NCBI GenBank assembly: GCA_937922805.1
Contig: CALAJV010000016.1
Coordinates: 248,001-312,000, forward strand
Length of the DNA stretch: 64,000 nt
Source: an uncultured Acidimicrobiales bacterium
GTDB lineage: Bacteria > Actinomycetota > Acidimicrobiia > Acidimicrobiales > SZUA-35
Reading direction: 5' to 3'
Positions 48,030 through 57,585 of this stretch are shown here, piece by piece (position 1 is the first letter of the stretch; every line of letters begins with the position of its first letter). The notes beneath the pieces are model-generated. The model ran no database searches. It worked only from the letters and a program-made list of their open reading frames with translations, and had not been told where the DNA came from. Both the position numbers and the translations under genes were made by a program.

Positions 48030-49160
48030 ATGGCTAATGTCGTCAACGTGACCCAACCGCCGCTACGGGTAGCAATTGACGCCACCCCATTACTTGGACC
48101 CCGCACAGGGATAGGTGCGGTCGTCGATCAGATGTTCAACCACATGAGCGTCGATCCTTCTCTCGATATCACTGGGATCGTCGTCAGCTTGCGAGGTCGA
48201 GCTAATCTTGCCAACCTGCTACCCGGCAATGTCGCCGCTAAGCCGTTTTCTCTTCCTGCTCGGGGGTGTCATAAGCTATGGCAACTCGTCGACTTCCCCA
48301 AGCTCGGAGCGTTCGATTTGGTTCATGGAACCAACTTTGTCGTCCCCCCGGCCGGCGGCGGCGCCGAGTTGGTCACCATTCACGATTTCACCGCCTGGCG
48401 GTTTCCTGAAATCGTTAGCAAGCACAGCCGGGCATACCCGGCCTTGGTTCAGCGAGCGCTAAAGCGGGGAGCGCATGTTCATTGCGTCTCTGAGTTTGTT
48501 GCCGCCGAGGCGGCCGAGTATCTCGCAATCGGCCCAGAGCGAATACACACAGTAGTGAATGGTTTTGACCCAGAACCGTTCTCGTTCACCGATACTCATA
48601 GCGAAACAAACGATTGCCCTTATGTTCTTGCTATTGGTACTGAAGAGCCCCGAAAAGGGTTTCCGACGTTGGTTGAGGCCATGGAGGTTGTCTGGGCCAA
48701 CAACGGCGACGTTCGACTAACTATTGTCGGGCCGAGAGGGTGGGGAAGCGAAGCTCTTGACCAGGCGGTGGAACGCTCAAGCCGGCCCCATCTCATCGAG
48801 CGTCGAGGTTATGTGGCCGATCAACAGCGGAATCAGCTGCTGGCCAACGCCGCAGTGCTCGCGTATCCATCGCTTTACGAAGGCTTCGGGATACCACTAC
48901 TGGAGGCAATGGCCGCTGCGGTTCCCGTAGTTTCAACTAAGGCTGGTGCTATCCCAGAAGTTGTAGGTGATGCAGCGTCGCTAGTGCCAGTGAACGATCC
49001 GGATGGACTTGGCCTTGAACTTTCGAACGTGCTCGACGACGGAAGGTTAAGGGCTCGGCTTGTTGCTGCTGGTCTTGAGCGCTGCCATCAGTACCCGTGG
49101 TCAGCAACGGCGACGGAAATGGTAGATGTTTACCACCGAGTAGTAGATCGCGCGCGATAA
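48030..49160 (+). CDS. Glycosyltransferase family 4 (mannosyltransferase-like)
   Basis: A 376-aa GT-B enzyme. The N-terminal half has RVAIDATPLLGPRTGIG, FDLVHGTNFVVPP and TIHDFTAWRFPE. The C-terminal half has VLAIGTEEPRKGFPTLVEAM, RRGYVADQQRNQLL and the retaining-GT motif YEGFGIPLLEAMAAAVPVV. It resembles mannosyltransferases adding GDP-sugar units; the donor is inferred only. ATG 48030 was chosen over the TTG just before it. It closes the polysaccharide locus. Confidence 0.92.
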   Translation: MANVVNVTQPPLRVAIDATPLLGPRTGIGAVVDQMFNHMSVDPSLDITGIVVSLRGRANLANLLPGNVAAKPFSLPARGCHKLWQLVDFPKLGAFDLVHGTNFVVPPAGGGAELVTIHDFTAWRFPEIVSKHSRAYPALVQRALKRGAHVHCVSEFVAAEAAEYLAIGPERIHTVVNGFDPEPFSFTDTHSETNDCPYVLAIGTEEPRKGFPTLVEAMEVVWANNGDVRLTIVGPRGWGSEALDQAVERSSRPHLIERRGYVADQQRNQLLANAAVLAYPSLYEGFGIPLLEAMAAAVPVVSTKAGAIPEVVGDAASLVPVNDPDGLGLELSNVLDDGRLRARLVAAGLERCHQYPWSATATEMVDVYHRVVDRAR

Positions 49161-49312
49161 CTGTCGAATCCCGACCGGTGGGAAGGCGGCGGCGAAATAT
49201 AACGGCGAAAGTAATAACGTTCTCCCTCGATAGGTAAAGGCCGAACCGTATCCGGCGATAGGGTCGAGAAGTTAGTGTCTGTGCGAGGACCAGTGACTGA
49301 AAGTCGATAACT

Positions 49313-50701
49313 GTGAACCATGAACGGCCGGGCGCCGAGGGCCCGAAACGAATTGTGATTATTGGTGGTGGACCAGGAGGAACTACCTGCGCCACCCACG
49401 CTGCCCGTCTTGGGGCAGACGTAACGTTGATTGAAAAAGACATTGTCGGCGGTGCCGCTCATTTACTTGATTGCATCCCATCAAAGGCAATGATTGCCAC
49501 CGGCGGTGCAATGTCGGCCATGCGTGACGCAACCAAGATGGGCCTAGCCAAAGTGGACGTCGAGCTAGACTTCGAGGCCCTTAGGACTCGGATCGTCGAT
49601 ATCGAGGATCGGCTTGAAGATAGCGTGACCAGTCTCTTGCAAAGCCAAGGGGTTCGGCTAATTGAGGGTACTGGTCGGATGACATCGCCTCATGACGTTG
49701 AAGTCACTCGGCTAACCGGCGAGGTCGAGCATCTGTCGGCTGATGTGATCGTTCTGTCGACCGGTAGTCGGCCTCGGATACCCGACTGGGCCCCAGTCGA
49801 CAAGGTTCGAGTCCTGACAACCCGAGATGCCTACCCGCCTCCGGAGCTGCCAACTCGGCTAATCGTGATCGGCTCAGGCGTTACCGGCGTTGAATTTGTT
49901 CACATGTTCAATTCGTTCGGATCAGAAGTCACGTTGATCGTGTCCCGCCAGCAGGTGCTTCCGGAGAAAGATCCAGAAGTAGCTGCAGTGTTGGAACAGA
50001 GCTTCCTTGACCGTGGTGTCCATCTCCTCATGGGAGCTAGAGCTGAATCGATCGAATCTGACGGCCAGTCGGTCAAGGTCAAATGTAGCGACGGTCGAGT
50101 AGCCGAAGGCTCGCACGTTTTGCTTGCAATAGGATCAATCCCGAACTCCGACAATCTAGGACTCGAAGCTGCCGGAGTGAAAACAACCAACGGCTACGTC
50201 GACATCGACCACAACTGCCGTTCCAACCAACCTCATATTTATGCTGCCGGTGATTTGTCGGGCAAACTCCCGTTATCTTCGGTTGCGTCAACCCAAGGTC
50301 GCAAGATTGCTGAGCATGTTATGGGAATGCACTCGTTGCCCCATCAACACATCGACTATGACAAAGCCGCATCGGCTATCTTCACCGATCCGGAAATTGC
50401 TGATGTTGGAGTAGCCGAGTCGGATGCTTTCGCTGAAGGTCGGAAAATTCGCGTGACCAAGGTGCCGTTCTCAGTCTCGGCCAAGGCGTTAATCAATAAT
50501 GACTCGCGCGGGTTCGTCAAAATCGTTTCCGATCCAGCAACCGGGGTTGTTCTGGGTGGGTCCATCGTAGGGCGCCATGCGGCCGAGCTGATTTCGGTGC
50601 TAGCGTTAGCAGCCAGCGCCGGGTTGACCGTTCGAGATTTGGTCGAGTCACTGTTTGTGCACCCGGCCTTAGCTGAAGTAGTGGGAGAAGCGGCGGAGTG
50701 A
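49313..50701 (+). CDS. LpdA-like flavoprotein disulfide reductase family member without redox cysteine pair
   Basis: A 462-aa FAD/NAD(P) oxidoreductase. It has VIIGGGPGGTTCATHAARLG, VIGSGVTGVEFVHMF and IYAAGDLSG. The redox motif reads GGAAHLLDCIPSKAM, with the first cysteine of C-x4-C missing. The C-terminal motif HPALAEVVGEA keeps the histidine position. This matches the group typified by M. tuberculosis LpdA (Rv3303c), which reduces quinones and does not act on lipoamide. Its stop overlaps the antiporter start, so they are coupled. Confidence 0.88.
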   Translation: MNHERPGAEGPKRIVIIGGGPGGTTCATHAARLGADVTLIEKDIVGGAAHLLDCIPSKAMIATGGAMSAMRDATKMGLAKVDVELDFEALRTRIVDIEDRLEDSVTSLLQSQGVRLIEGTGRMTSPHDVEVTRLTGEVEHLSADVIVLSTGSRPRIPDWAPVDKVRVLTTRDAYPPPELPTRLIVIGSGVTGVEFVHMFNSFGSEVTLIVSRQQVLPEKDPEVAAVLEQSFLDRGVHLLMGARAESIESDGQSVKVKCSDGRVAEGSHVLLAIGSIPNSDNLGLEAAGVKTTNGYVDIDHNCRSNQPHIYAAGDLSGKLPLSSVASTQGRKIAEHVMGMHSLPHQHIDYDKAASAIFTDPEIADVGVAESDAFAEGRKIRVTKVPFSVSAKALINNDSRGFVKIVSDPATGVVLGGSIVGRHAAELISVLALAASAGLTVRDLVESLFVHPALAEVVGEAAE

Positions 50702-52395
50702 GCTTGACCAGTTCAGTACTGGCTATTTTGGCGGCTGAAGAAAGCGCGCTGTTACGGCAAGAGACGGCAGCGATTGTTCTGTTAGCAATAGCGGCAGTTG
50801 TTGCCGTCATTGCCAGCCGACTCAAATTCCCGTTCACTGTTGCCCTGGTAATCGCCGGATTCGCCGCTTCAACTCTCGGAGAGTTGGTTGCGGTTGAGGT
50901 CTCTCCTGACCTCATCCTGGCTCTTCTTGTGCCGCCACTGTTGTTTGAGGCCACCCTTCATCTGCCCTGGGGTAAGCTCAAGGCAGATTTAGTTCCGGTT
51001 CTTCTAATGGCCCTTCTCGGCACCTTGGTAGGAACGCTCGGGTTGGGCTACGTGGTCCACTGGTCGCTTGGTTTGCCGTTAGCGGCCGCCTTCGCCTTCG
51101 GCGCCTTGATATCGGCTACCGACCCGGTCGCAGTAATAGCCTTTTTCAAAGCGCTAGGGGCGCCAAAACGGCTTTCGGTTTTGGTCGAAGGCGAATCGCT
51201 GTTCAACGACGCGGTAGCTGTTGTTGCGGTCGGCCTGGCGCTTTCGGCCGCTTCGTTTACCGTTTCCGGTGCCGCAGTTGACTTTCTCATTATCTCAGCC
51301 GGAGGTCTCGCCGTTGGGTTGATCTTGGGTTACTTGGTCAGCGCGGTATTCTTGGCCCGGGTTGATGATCCCTTAATCGAAACGTCTACTACGTTGGCGT
51401 TGGCCTACGGCTCGTTCCTGTTGGCGGAGGAGTTTGGCAAGATTATCGGCCAAGACGACCTTCATTTCTCCGGCATCTTGGCCGTTGTCACCGCCGGGTT
51501 GATGGTTGGCAACGTTGGCATGAAGAACACCTCTCCATCGACTCGTCAGACCTTGGAGCATTTCTGGGAGTTGCTTACCTTCCTGGTTAACTCGATGGTG
51601 TTTTTGGTGATTGGTCTCACGATCCCGCCCAGCCTTCTTACTCAAGAGATCGGAGCGGTACTTATCGCCGTGGTCTCGGTGCTGGTTTTCCGCGCTGGAT
51701 TGGTTTACGTACTTTCGTTTATCTCTAGCCGCATTCAACCGAACCGACGTATCCCGGTTCCGTATCGTCACGTAATGGTTTGGGCTGGCCTCCGAGGGGC
51801 CATCTCGCTAGCGCTCGTTCTAACCATTACCACGGACGACTTCGACCCGGAGACCGTTACGACACTTCAAACCATGACGTTCGGTGTTGTGCTGTTCACC
51901 CTTCTGATTCAAGGCACCACCATTACCGCGCTGATGCGGCGGCTTGGACTATCGGGCCGCGCTGACAACGAGTTGATGCAGCAACGGCACCAAGCTCGAA
52001 TGCATATGACGAGGGCTGGTCAGTCGGAAATAGCTCGGCTTGGCGCTAACGGAATCTTGTTTGCCGATATGGCTGCTTCGTTAGGCAAGACCTACCAGCG
52101 AGATATCCGAGAACAATCGATTGAGCTGAGAACCCATTTCAGTCAGCACCCTGAGCTTGAAGTTGCCATGTTGCTGCAAGCTCGCCGAGAGGCCCTAACA
52201 GCCGAAAAGACGTCGTTGTCTGACATTGTCCGGAGCGGCTTGATCGAGGCCTCAGTCGCCACTGAGCTGTCGGTTGAGCTAGATAATCGGCTAGCCGTGC
52301 TTGAGTTGCTCGAAGATCGCTGGGAGTCGGATCCGATCCCGTTGATTAAACAGGTAGGTAAAGAACCAGATCGGACTCAAAAGGTGGCGAAGTAA
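50698..52395 (+). CDS. Cation/proton antiporter of the CPA1 (NhaP) type
   Basis: A 565-aa protein with about twelve membrane helices (residues ~20-430). The ion-binding region is GALISATDPVAVIAFFKALG, with VEGESLFNDAVAVV and WAGLRGAISLALVLTI, all characteristic of CPA1 Na+/H+ exchangers. A ~135-residue soluble C-terminal region is helical (RLGANGILFADMAAS, QARREALTAEKTSL). GTG 50698 overlaps the stop of the flavoprotein gene. The USP-like gene begins directly after its stop. Confidence 0.92.
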   Translation: MSLTSSVLAILAAEESALLRQETAAIVLLAIAAVVAVIASRLKFPFTVALVIAGFAASTLGELVAVEVSPDLILALLVPPLLFEATLHLPWGKLKADLVPVLLMALLGTLVGTLGLGYVVHWSLGLPLAAAFAFGALISATDPVAVIAFFKALGAPKRLSVLVEGESLFNDAVAVVAVGLALSAASFTVSGAAVDFLIISAGGLAVGLILGYLVSAVFLARVDDPLIETSTTLALAYGSFLLAEEFGKIIGQDDLHFSGILAVVTAGLMVGNVGMKNTSPSTRQTLEHFWELLTFLVNSMVFLVIGLTIPPSLLTQEIGAVLIAVVSVLVFRAGLVYVLSFISSRIQPNRRIPVPYRHVMVWAGLRGAISLALVLTITTDDFDPETVTTLQTMTFGVVLFTLLIQGTTITALMRRLGLSGRADNELMQQRHQARMHMTRAGQSEIARLGANGILFADMAASLGKTYQRDIREQSIELRTHFSQHPELEVAMLLQARREALTAEKTSLSDIVRSGLIEASVATELSVELDNRLAVLELLEDRWESDPIPLIKQVGKEPDRTQKVAK

Positions 52396-52830
52396 ATGGC
52401 TGACCTACATGAGCTTGTCTACGTTTCTTGGGGCGGAACCGGTCGGGCTGAGACGCTTCGAGAAGCCTTGTTGAAGGCCAACGAAAACAAACAAGCACTG
52501 CTTTACCTGGCCATCCTCGATGACTCAACGTTCTCCGACATCGACGATTCGATGATGGCTTTGGCCATTGATGAACTGTCTTGGCTGATTGACGCTCAAC
52601 TTGAACTTACTCGTGACCAAGTCAACGCTGAAGACGTACCAGTTCGGGTACTGGTCCGTAGCGGAGATGTGGTCGAGCAAGTCCGCAACGTTGTCGCTGA
52701 TACCGATGTAACCGAGGTGCTCGTAGGGGCGCCGGTTCCTGTTTCGGGTCATAACTCGATTGGCGATCTGATTGACGCAGTGTCATCAGCGGTTTCGGTC
52801 CCCGTATCGCTAGTCGAAGTCGGCGCCTAG
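52396..52830 (+). CDS. Universal-stress-protein-like domain protein
   Basis: A 144-aa protein with the USP alternating alpha/beta pattern: LVYVSWGGTGRAETLREALLKA, LLYLAILDDSTF, VRVLVRSGDVVEQVRNVVADTD and VTEVLVGAP. The late G-x2-G-x9-G(S/T) ATP loop is not clear. It starts on the base after the antiporter stop (TAA then ATG), so it is probably a regulatory partner of the transporter. Confidence 0.75.
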   Translation: MADLHELVYVSWGGTGRAETLREALLKANENKQALLYLAILDDSTFSDIDDSMMALAIDELSWLIDAQLELTRDQVNAEDVPVRVLVRSGDVVEQVRNVVADTDVTEVLVGAPVPVSGHNSIGDLIDAVSSAVSVPVSLVEVGA

Positions 52831-52873
52831 CTGTTCAGCGGCCCAGCCAGACGAAGGCTGGGTGAACACGGTT

Positions 52874-54622
52874 CTATTCGATTACGACGACGATGTCGCC
52901 GCCACCGACTGATTGGCCCGCTTCAACCAGAACCTCTTTGATGGTGCCAGCCTTTTCAGCCGTTACGTTGTTCTCCATCTTCATCGCTTCGAGAACAATG
53001 ACGGTGTCGCCGACTTCGACTGTCTGTCCAACTTCAACCGTCACCTTGACTACGGTTCCTTGCATCGGAACAACTACTTCACCTGAACCAGTCCCGCCGC
53101 CTGAATCAGCTCGAGCGGCTCGCTTCTTTGGCTTCTTCGGGGTGGCGCCGAATGCTTCGGGCATCCACATTGCCACTTTGAAAAGCTTGCCGTTGACCTC
53201 AACATCGACGTCTTGACGAACCTTGGCTTCATCGTCAGCATCAGTTTGACTAGCTGAACTAGGTGACAACTTGATAGCGGAGTAGTCAAGCCCTTCCTCA
53301 ACCCATTTCGTCGAGTGGCTTACCGCAGCGAACGCTTCGCTTTCGAGGATGGCGATGTCGGCCGGAATAGTGGTTGCTACGCCTTCAATCTCAAACTCGT
53401 TTAGAGCTCTCAACGTTCGGGCGATACAGGTGGCCCGATCGGCTCCCCAGCAGATAAGTTTGCCAGCCAAATTGTCGTAGTACTGGCTGATGGTGTCACC
53501 AGCCTCGTAACCGCCGTCCCAACGAACACCGAACCCGGATGGAACCGTCAGTTTGGTGATTGTGCCCGGCGCCGGAAGGTACTTGCCGTCGGTCGGGTCT
53601 TCGGCGTTGACTCGAACCTCTATGGCGTGGCCGTTGACGGCAATGTGGCTTTGGTCGAAGCTCAGTTCTTGTCCCGCCGCCACTCGGAGTTGTTCAGCGA
53701 CGAGGTCAAGGCCGGTTACCAATTCGGTGACCGGGTGCTCAACCTGAAGTCGGGTATTCATTTCCAGGTAGAAGAATTCGCCGTCTTCGTAAAGAAACTC
53801 GACCGTGCCAGCGTTGGTATAGCCACAACCGTTAGCCACCTTGAGCGCCGCTTCGCCCATGGCCGCCTCGGTTTCCGGTGGCAAACCAGGAGCTGGCGCT
53901 TCTTCGATGAGCTTTTGGTGTCGGCGTTGAGCCGAGCAATCTCGTGTGCTGAGGTAAACAGAGTTTCCGTGTTGGTCGCACAGAACCTGGACTTCGATGT
54001 GGCGAGGCGACGTCAGGTACCGCTCGATGTAGCACTCGCCCCGACCAAAGTACGCGATAGCTTCTCGCTGAGCGGCTTCGAAAGCATCTTCGGCCTCATC
54101 GGCTGAAGCGACAACTTTCATGCCTCGACCGCCGCCGCCATAGGCAGCTTTGATAGCCACTGGCCACCCGTGCTCAGACCCGAAGGCAATGACGTCGGAT
54201 GCTGATGAAAGGAATTCGGTGGTGCCAGGAACTCCGAATACGCCTACGTCGGTGGCTGCTTTTCGGGCGCTGATCTTGTCGCCCATCACCTCGATGGCCT
54301 CGGGGGGTGGTCCAACGAACGTGATTCCTTTGGACGTGATCGCTCGGGCGAAGTCAGCGTTCTCGCTAAAAAACCCGTATCCAGGATGAACCGCATCGGC
54401 ACCGCAAGAATCGATCGCGGCAACAATGGCATCGGTGTTTAGATAGCTCTCTGCCGCGGTTTGCCCGCCGATCGAGATAGCTTCGTCAGCTAGTCGAACA
54501 TGAAGAGAGTCGCGATCTAGTTCTGAGTAGACAGCTACAGTCTGGATGCCAAGCTCTTGGCACGCTCGAATAATTCGGACAGCAATTTCGCCTCGGTTGG
54601 CGATCAGGACTTTATTGAACAC
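52874..54622 (-). CDS. Acyl-CoA carboxylase alpha subunit (biotin carboxylase fused to BCCP)
   Basis: A 582-aa protein. The biotin carboxylase domain (~1-445) starts [20 protein letters not shown] and has the ATP-grasp motif [31 protein letters not shown] and [20 protein letters not shown] sequence ([15 protein letters not shown]). A variable linker with a basic [10 protein letters not shown] segment leads to the biotinyl domain (~510-582) with EAMKMENN. This is the actinobacterial AccA/PccA layout for acetyl- or propionyl-CoA. No carboxyltransferase beta subunit is nearby. GTG 54622 has TAGATT 6 nt upstream, overlapping the birA -10. Confidence 0.95.
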   Translation of the reverse strand: MFNKVLIANRGEIAVRIIRACQELGIQTVAVYSELDRDSLHVRLADEAISIGGQTAAESYLNTDAIVAAIDSCGADAVHPGYGFFSENADFARAITSKGITFVGPPPEAIEVMGDKISARKAATDVGVFGVPGTTEFLSSASDVIAFGSEHGWPVAIKAAYGGGGRGMKVVASADEAEDAFEAAQREAIAYFGRGECYIERYLTSPRHIEVQVLCDQHGNSVYLSTRDCSAQRRHQKLIEEAPAPGLPPETEAAMGEAALKVANGCGYTNAGTVEFLYEDGEFFYLEMNTRLQVEHPVTELVTGLDLVAEQLRVAAGQELSFDQSHIAVNGHAIEVRVNAEDPTDGKYLPAPGTITKLTVPSGFGVRWDGGYEAGDTISQYYDNLAGKLICWGADRATCIARTLRALNEFEIEGVATTIPADIAILESEAFAAVSHSTKWVEEGLDYSAIKLSPSSASQTDADDEAKVRQDVDVEVNGKLFKVAMWMPEAFGATPKKPKKRAARADSGGGTGSGEVVVPMQGTVVKVTVEVGQTVEVGDTVIVLEAMKMENNVTAEKAGTIKEVLVEAGQSVGGGDIVVVIE

Positions 54623-54627
54623 GTGAC

Positions 54628-54634
54628 TAATCTA
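54628..54634. promoter_or_regulatory. Overlapping divergent -10 elements between the carboxylase and birA
   Basis: TAATCT (54628-54633, plus strand) ends 8 nt before birA ATG 54642. TAGATT (54634-54629, minus strand) ends 6 nt before the carboxylase GTG 54622. The hexamers share five base pairs within a 19-bp intergenic region, so polymerase can presumably occupy only one direction at a time. Confidence 0.5.
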
Positions 54635-54641
54635 GGCGCAC

Positions 54642-55472
54642 ATGGGTCAAAGAACAGAACTAGAGCCGCTTAAATCAACCAGATTTCGCTCAATTAGCCA
54701 CATGAGTGAGACCGGCTCAACTAATGCAGACCTTCTGGCCCAAGCAAACCAGCACAACAGTGATGGCCAGGTATTGCTTGCCGATCATCAAACAGCTGGC
54801 CGCGGCCGTCAAAATCGGACCTGGCACGATGACCCAGGCAGTTCTCTTTTAGTTTCGGTGCTGCTTCATCTTGACCGGTCCATCGCCCCTGTCGTGCCGT
54901 TCTTAGTTGGAATGGCTGCGGTCGACACTGTGGCTCAGATGACAACGCCCAGCGATGAAATCAAAGCCCCCGTCGGCGAGTCGGTGTTAACAGGGCCAGC
55001 GGGTCTGAAGTGGCCGAATGATGTTCTAGCCCCTCTATTCGATGAACGGAAACTGGCGGGTATTCTGGCCGAATCCACAACCCACGGCGGCGATAGCCGC
55101 AAAACGGTGGTTGTAGCTGGAATGGGTTTGAACTTGCGGTGGTCCCGGATCCCACCAGAACAAGTAGCGGACACCGCAGTCACGCTTGAGGAAATACTGG
55201 GCCGTCCGACGGAACGAAACGACGTGCTGTATCGGTACTTGACCCATCTCGAAACGTGGCTGCAAGTTCTTGAGTCCGACGGGGCGGCGACCATTATCAA
55301 CGGTTATCGCAACTATTGTTTAACGCTGGGTCGTAGGGTTCGGTTTGTCACTTCGACCGGTGAAGTGGCCGGGATAGCCGAAGGCGTCGCTGAGAGCGGC
55401 GCTCTCCAAATTAGAGCGGATGACAACAGTGAGATGGTCGAACTGTTCTCCGGCGACGCCCACCACGTGTAG
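54642..55472 (+). CDS. birA: Biotin--[acetyl-CoA-carboxylase] ligase
   Basis: A 276-aa ligase that attaches biotin to the BCCP lysine. It has STNADLLAQANQ, LLADHQTAGRGRQNRTW (biotinyl-AMP loop, G-R-G-R), LLVSVLL, LKWPNDVL and KLAGILAEST. A small C-terminal SH3-like domain (GRRVRFVTSTGEVAGIAEG) is present. No N-terminal helix-turn-helix, so it is a group I enzyme that does not itself repress. It is divergent from its likely substrate gene across 19 bp. Confidence 0.95.
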   Translation: MGQRTELEPLKSTRFRSISHMSETGSTNADLLAQANQHNSDGQVLLADHQTAGRGRQNRTWHDDPGSSLLVSVLLHLDRSIAPVVPFLVGMAAVDTVAQMTTPSDEIKAPVGESVLTGPAGLKWPNDVLAPLFDERKLAGILAESTTHGGDSRKTVVVAGMGLNLRWSRIPPEQVADTAVTLEEILGRPTERNDVLYRYLTHLETWLQVLESDGAATIINGYRNYCLTLGRRVRFVTSTGEVAGIAEGVAESGALQIRADDNSEMVELFSGDAHHV

Positions 55473-55540
55473 CTACCGCTGGCCCAAATATTTGGCTTAA
55501 GTGCTCAACGAGCGAGATTGGTGGCCGATCTCTAAGTCGT

Positions 55541-57550
55541 ATGGCCTACTTCTTCGCCGCCCGTGACCGCCGATCGTTGCCTAATCGAGCGATAACCACG
55601 CTTCTTAGCTGTATTTGTGGCGTCACCGTTGCTGTGGCCGCGGTTGCTGCCCCGCTCGCCACTGGACCAGTCTCAGCTGCACCTGTTGTCCGGCAACAGG
55701 ATCAGTCCGGTGAGACGACCCCGACCCTAGCTGAGAATCAAACAACCGAGAGCGCAACGGTCGATCAACCGACCACCAGCGCATCAACTGCGTCAACTGA
55801 AACATCGCCGACAGAGGCGCCTTCTGACAACAATTCATCAACGGCTCCAACGGACGGGTCACAAGCGGCAACGACCGATGTTCCTGTTGAGCAAGCACCA
55901 GAAACGACACCGCCGGAGACGACCCTTCCAGAAACTACCGTGCCCGACAATTCGACCGATACGACCGGAGTCGACCCGACGTCAACCGAACCTACTGTCG
56001 ACGAACCGTCAGTCACCGGACCCGACGGATCGGTGATTGATGACTCGTCCACCACGATTGACCCGTTGACCGGCGAAGCGCCTAACGATGAAGTTCCCGA
56101 CGGTTCGATAACCGTGCCCGACCCCGATCGAACCTACAACCAAGCTGGCTACAAGCCGGCCGAAGTTCTGTGGAGTAGCGTCGCCGCAGCCGAACAGAAA
56201 CTAGCTGATGTTGAGTTGAAACGAGTAGAGAGCATCCGACAAATACGAACCTTGCGGGTCCGATTAAAGGAGCTTGGCTACAGCCGAGAACAGCTCGATG
56301 CAGAGAGCACAGCGACGCTAGAAGAACTGCTTGAGGCCACCGATCGGGTAAAGGGCCGAGCCATGCACGACTACCGGATGCACTCCAAGAATGGACGCAC
56401 CAACGAAGCGCTTTTCTCTGCCAGCCCGGGAGATGACGGCGGCGTTGACTTTGACGCCATTCTTGCTGGCCAACGCGAATTGAAGCTAAACGAGCTCGTC
56501 ATCTCGGTCGGGAGCGAACAACTTGGTGAGCTGGCTGACCTCAAGGGTTCGCTTGATTCAGAGTCATTCGAGGTATTCGAGCGGCTTCGAGTAACAACGG
56601 AGTCTCTGGCTATCGCCGAGGAGGAAATGTTTGTTCATGACCAGGCAGCCGAGCAAGCCAAAATTGAATATGAAGCGTTCAGTATCGGGAGCGAGGTCTT
56701 CATCGAAGGAGCCGTTTTCCCAATCGCCCGGCCGTACTCGTTGCCGCTTATTGACAGTTTCGGATTTCCTCGTATGCCAGGGACAGCCGATGAGCACTGG
56801 CATGAAGGTATCGACATTTTCGCCCCCAAAGGAACTCCACTTCTTGCTACCGAACGAGGCGTAATAGCTCGGCTAGGGTCCGGTCGGCTTGGTGGTCTCA
56901 AGTTCTGGTTAGTCGGGGAGAGCGGTTCGGAATGGTACTACGCCCACCTAGATAGCTTTGCTCCAGGACTCACCAACGGAATGGTTGTTGAAGCCGGTGA
57001 TCTTGTTGGCTACGTCGGTAACACCGGTAACGCCAGAACGACACCACCGCATCTGCATATGGAGCTGCATCCAGGCGGCGGGCGACCAGTAAACCCATAT
57101 CCGATTCTGAAGGTGATCTCTGACGTTGAGATTCTTGGCATCGAGAACGGCACCTTCACCGATTCTCCCTACCAGCCATACGTCCAACCCGGTAGCGAAC
57201 TAGAGCCCGAAGTAGATCCGGGCACCGAAACCACCATCGCCGACGGAGAAGATACAACAACCTCAGAATCAACGACCACCCAATTAGAGTCGACGACGAC
57301 CGTGGTCGAGCCTTCGACTACTACGCCGCCGGTTGACCCATCGACGACTTCTGCTCCTCCGCAAACAGAGCCAACGGACAATCAAGTAACGACCACTGAT
57401 GCCGTAGGGGAGCCGACCACCGAGCAGCCAGCCTCAACCGAGACTCCACCAGAGTCAGCACCGACGGCGCCAACCTGTTCCAGTAGCGAATCAGACCCAG
57501 ACGGGGACGGCTGGGGCTTCGAGAACAACGAGTCCTGCATCGTTCCCTAG
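55541..57550 (+). CDS. Secreted M23 metallopeptidase with Thr/Pro-rich stalks and a C-terminal DGDGWG tag
   Basis: A 669-aa exported protein. The signal segment is at ~15-45 (ITTLLSCICGVTVAVAAVAA). A Thr/Ser/Pro/Glu-rich stretch covers ~50-205. A coiled coil (~215-390, with EQKLADVELKRVESIRQIR) resembles EnvC-type hydrolases or regulators. The LytM/M23 domain (~400-535) has HWHEGIDIFAPKGTPLL (H-x3-D), WYYAHLD and HLHMELHPGG, so zinc ligands are intact. A second Thr-rich stalk follows (~555-645), and the C-terminus is C-SSSES-DPDGDGWGFENNESC. It probably cleaves peptidoglycan cross-links during division. Confidence 0.9.
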   Translation: MAYFFAARDRRSLPNRAITTLLSCICGVTVAVAAVAAPLATGPVSAAPVVRQQDQSGETTPTLAENQTTESATVDQPTTSASTASTETSPTEAPSDNNSSTAPTDGSQAATTDVPVEQAPETTPPETTLPETTVPDNSTDTTGVDPTSTEPTVDEPSVTGPDGSVIDDSSTTIDPLTGEAPNDEVPDGSITVPDPDRTYNQAGYKPAEVLWSSVAAAEQKLADVELKRVESIRQIRTLRVRLKELGYSREQLDAESTATLEELLEATDRVKGRAMHDYRMHSKNGRTNEALFSASPGDDGGVDFDAILAGQRELKLNELVISVGSEQLGELADLKGSLDSESFEVFERLRVTTESLAIAEEEMFVHDQAAEQAKIEYEAFSIGSEVFIEGAVFPIARPYSLPLIDSFGFPRMPGTADEHWHEGIDIFAPKGTPLLATERGVIARLGSGRLGGLKFWLVGESGSEWYYAHLDSFAPGLTNGMVVEAGDLVGYVGNTGNARTTPPHLHMELHPGGGRPVNPYPILKVISDVEILGIENGTFTDSPYQPYVQPGSELEPEVDPGTETTIADGEDTTTSESTTTQLESTTTVVEPSTTTPPVDPSTTSAPPQTEPTDNQVTTTDAVGEPTTEQPASTETPPESAPTAPTCSSSESDPDGDGWGFENNESCIVP

Positions 57551-57585
57551 GTGACGCGTTCGCTACGTTGTTTAGCACATCATAT

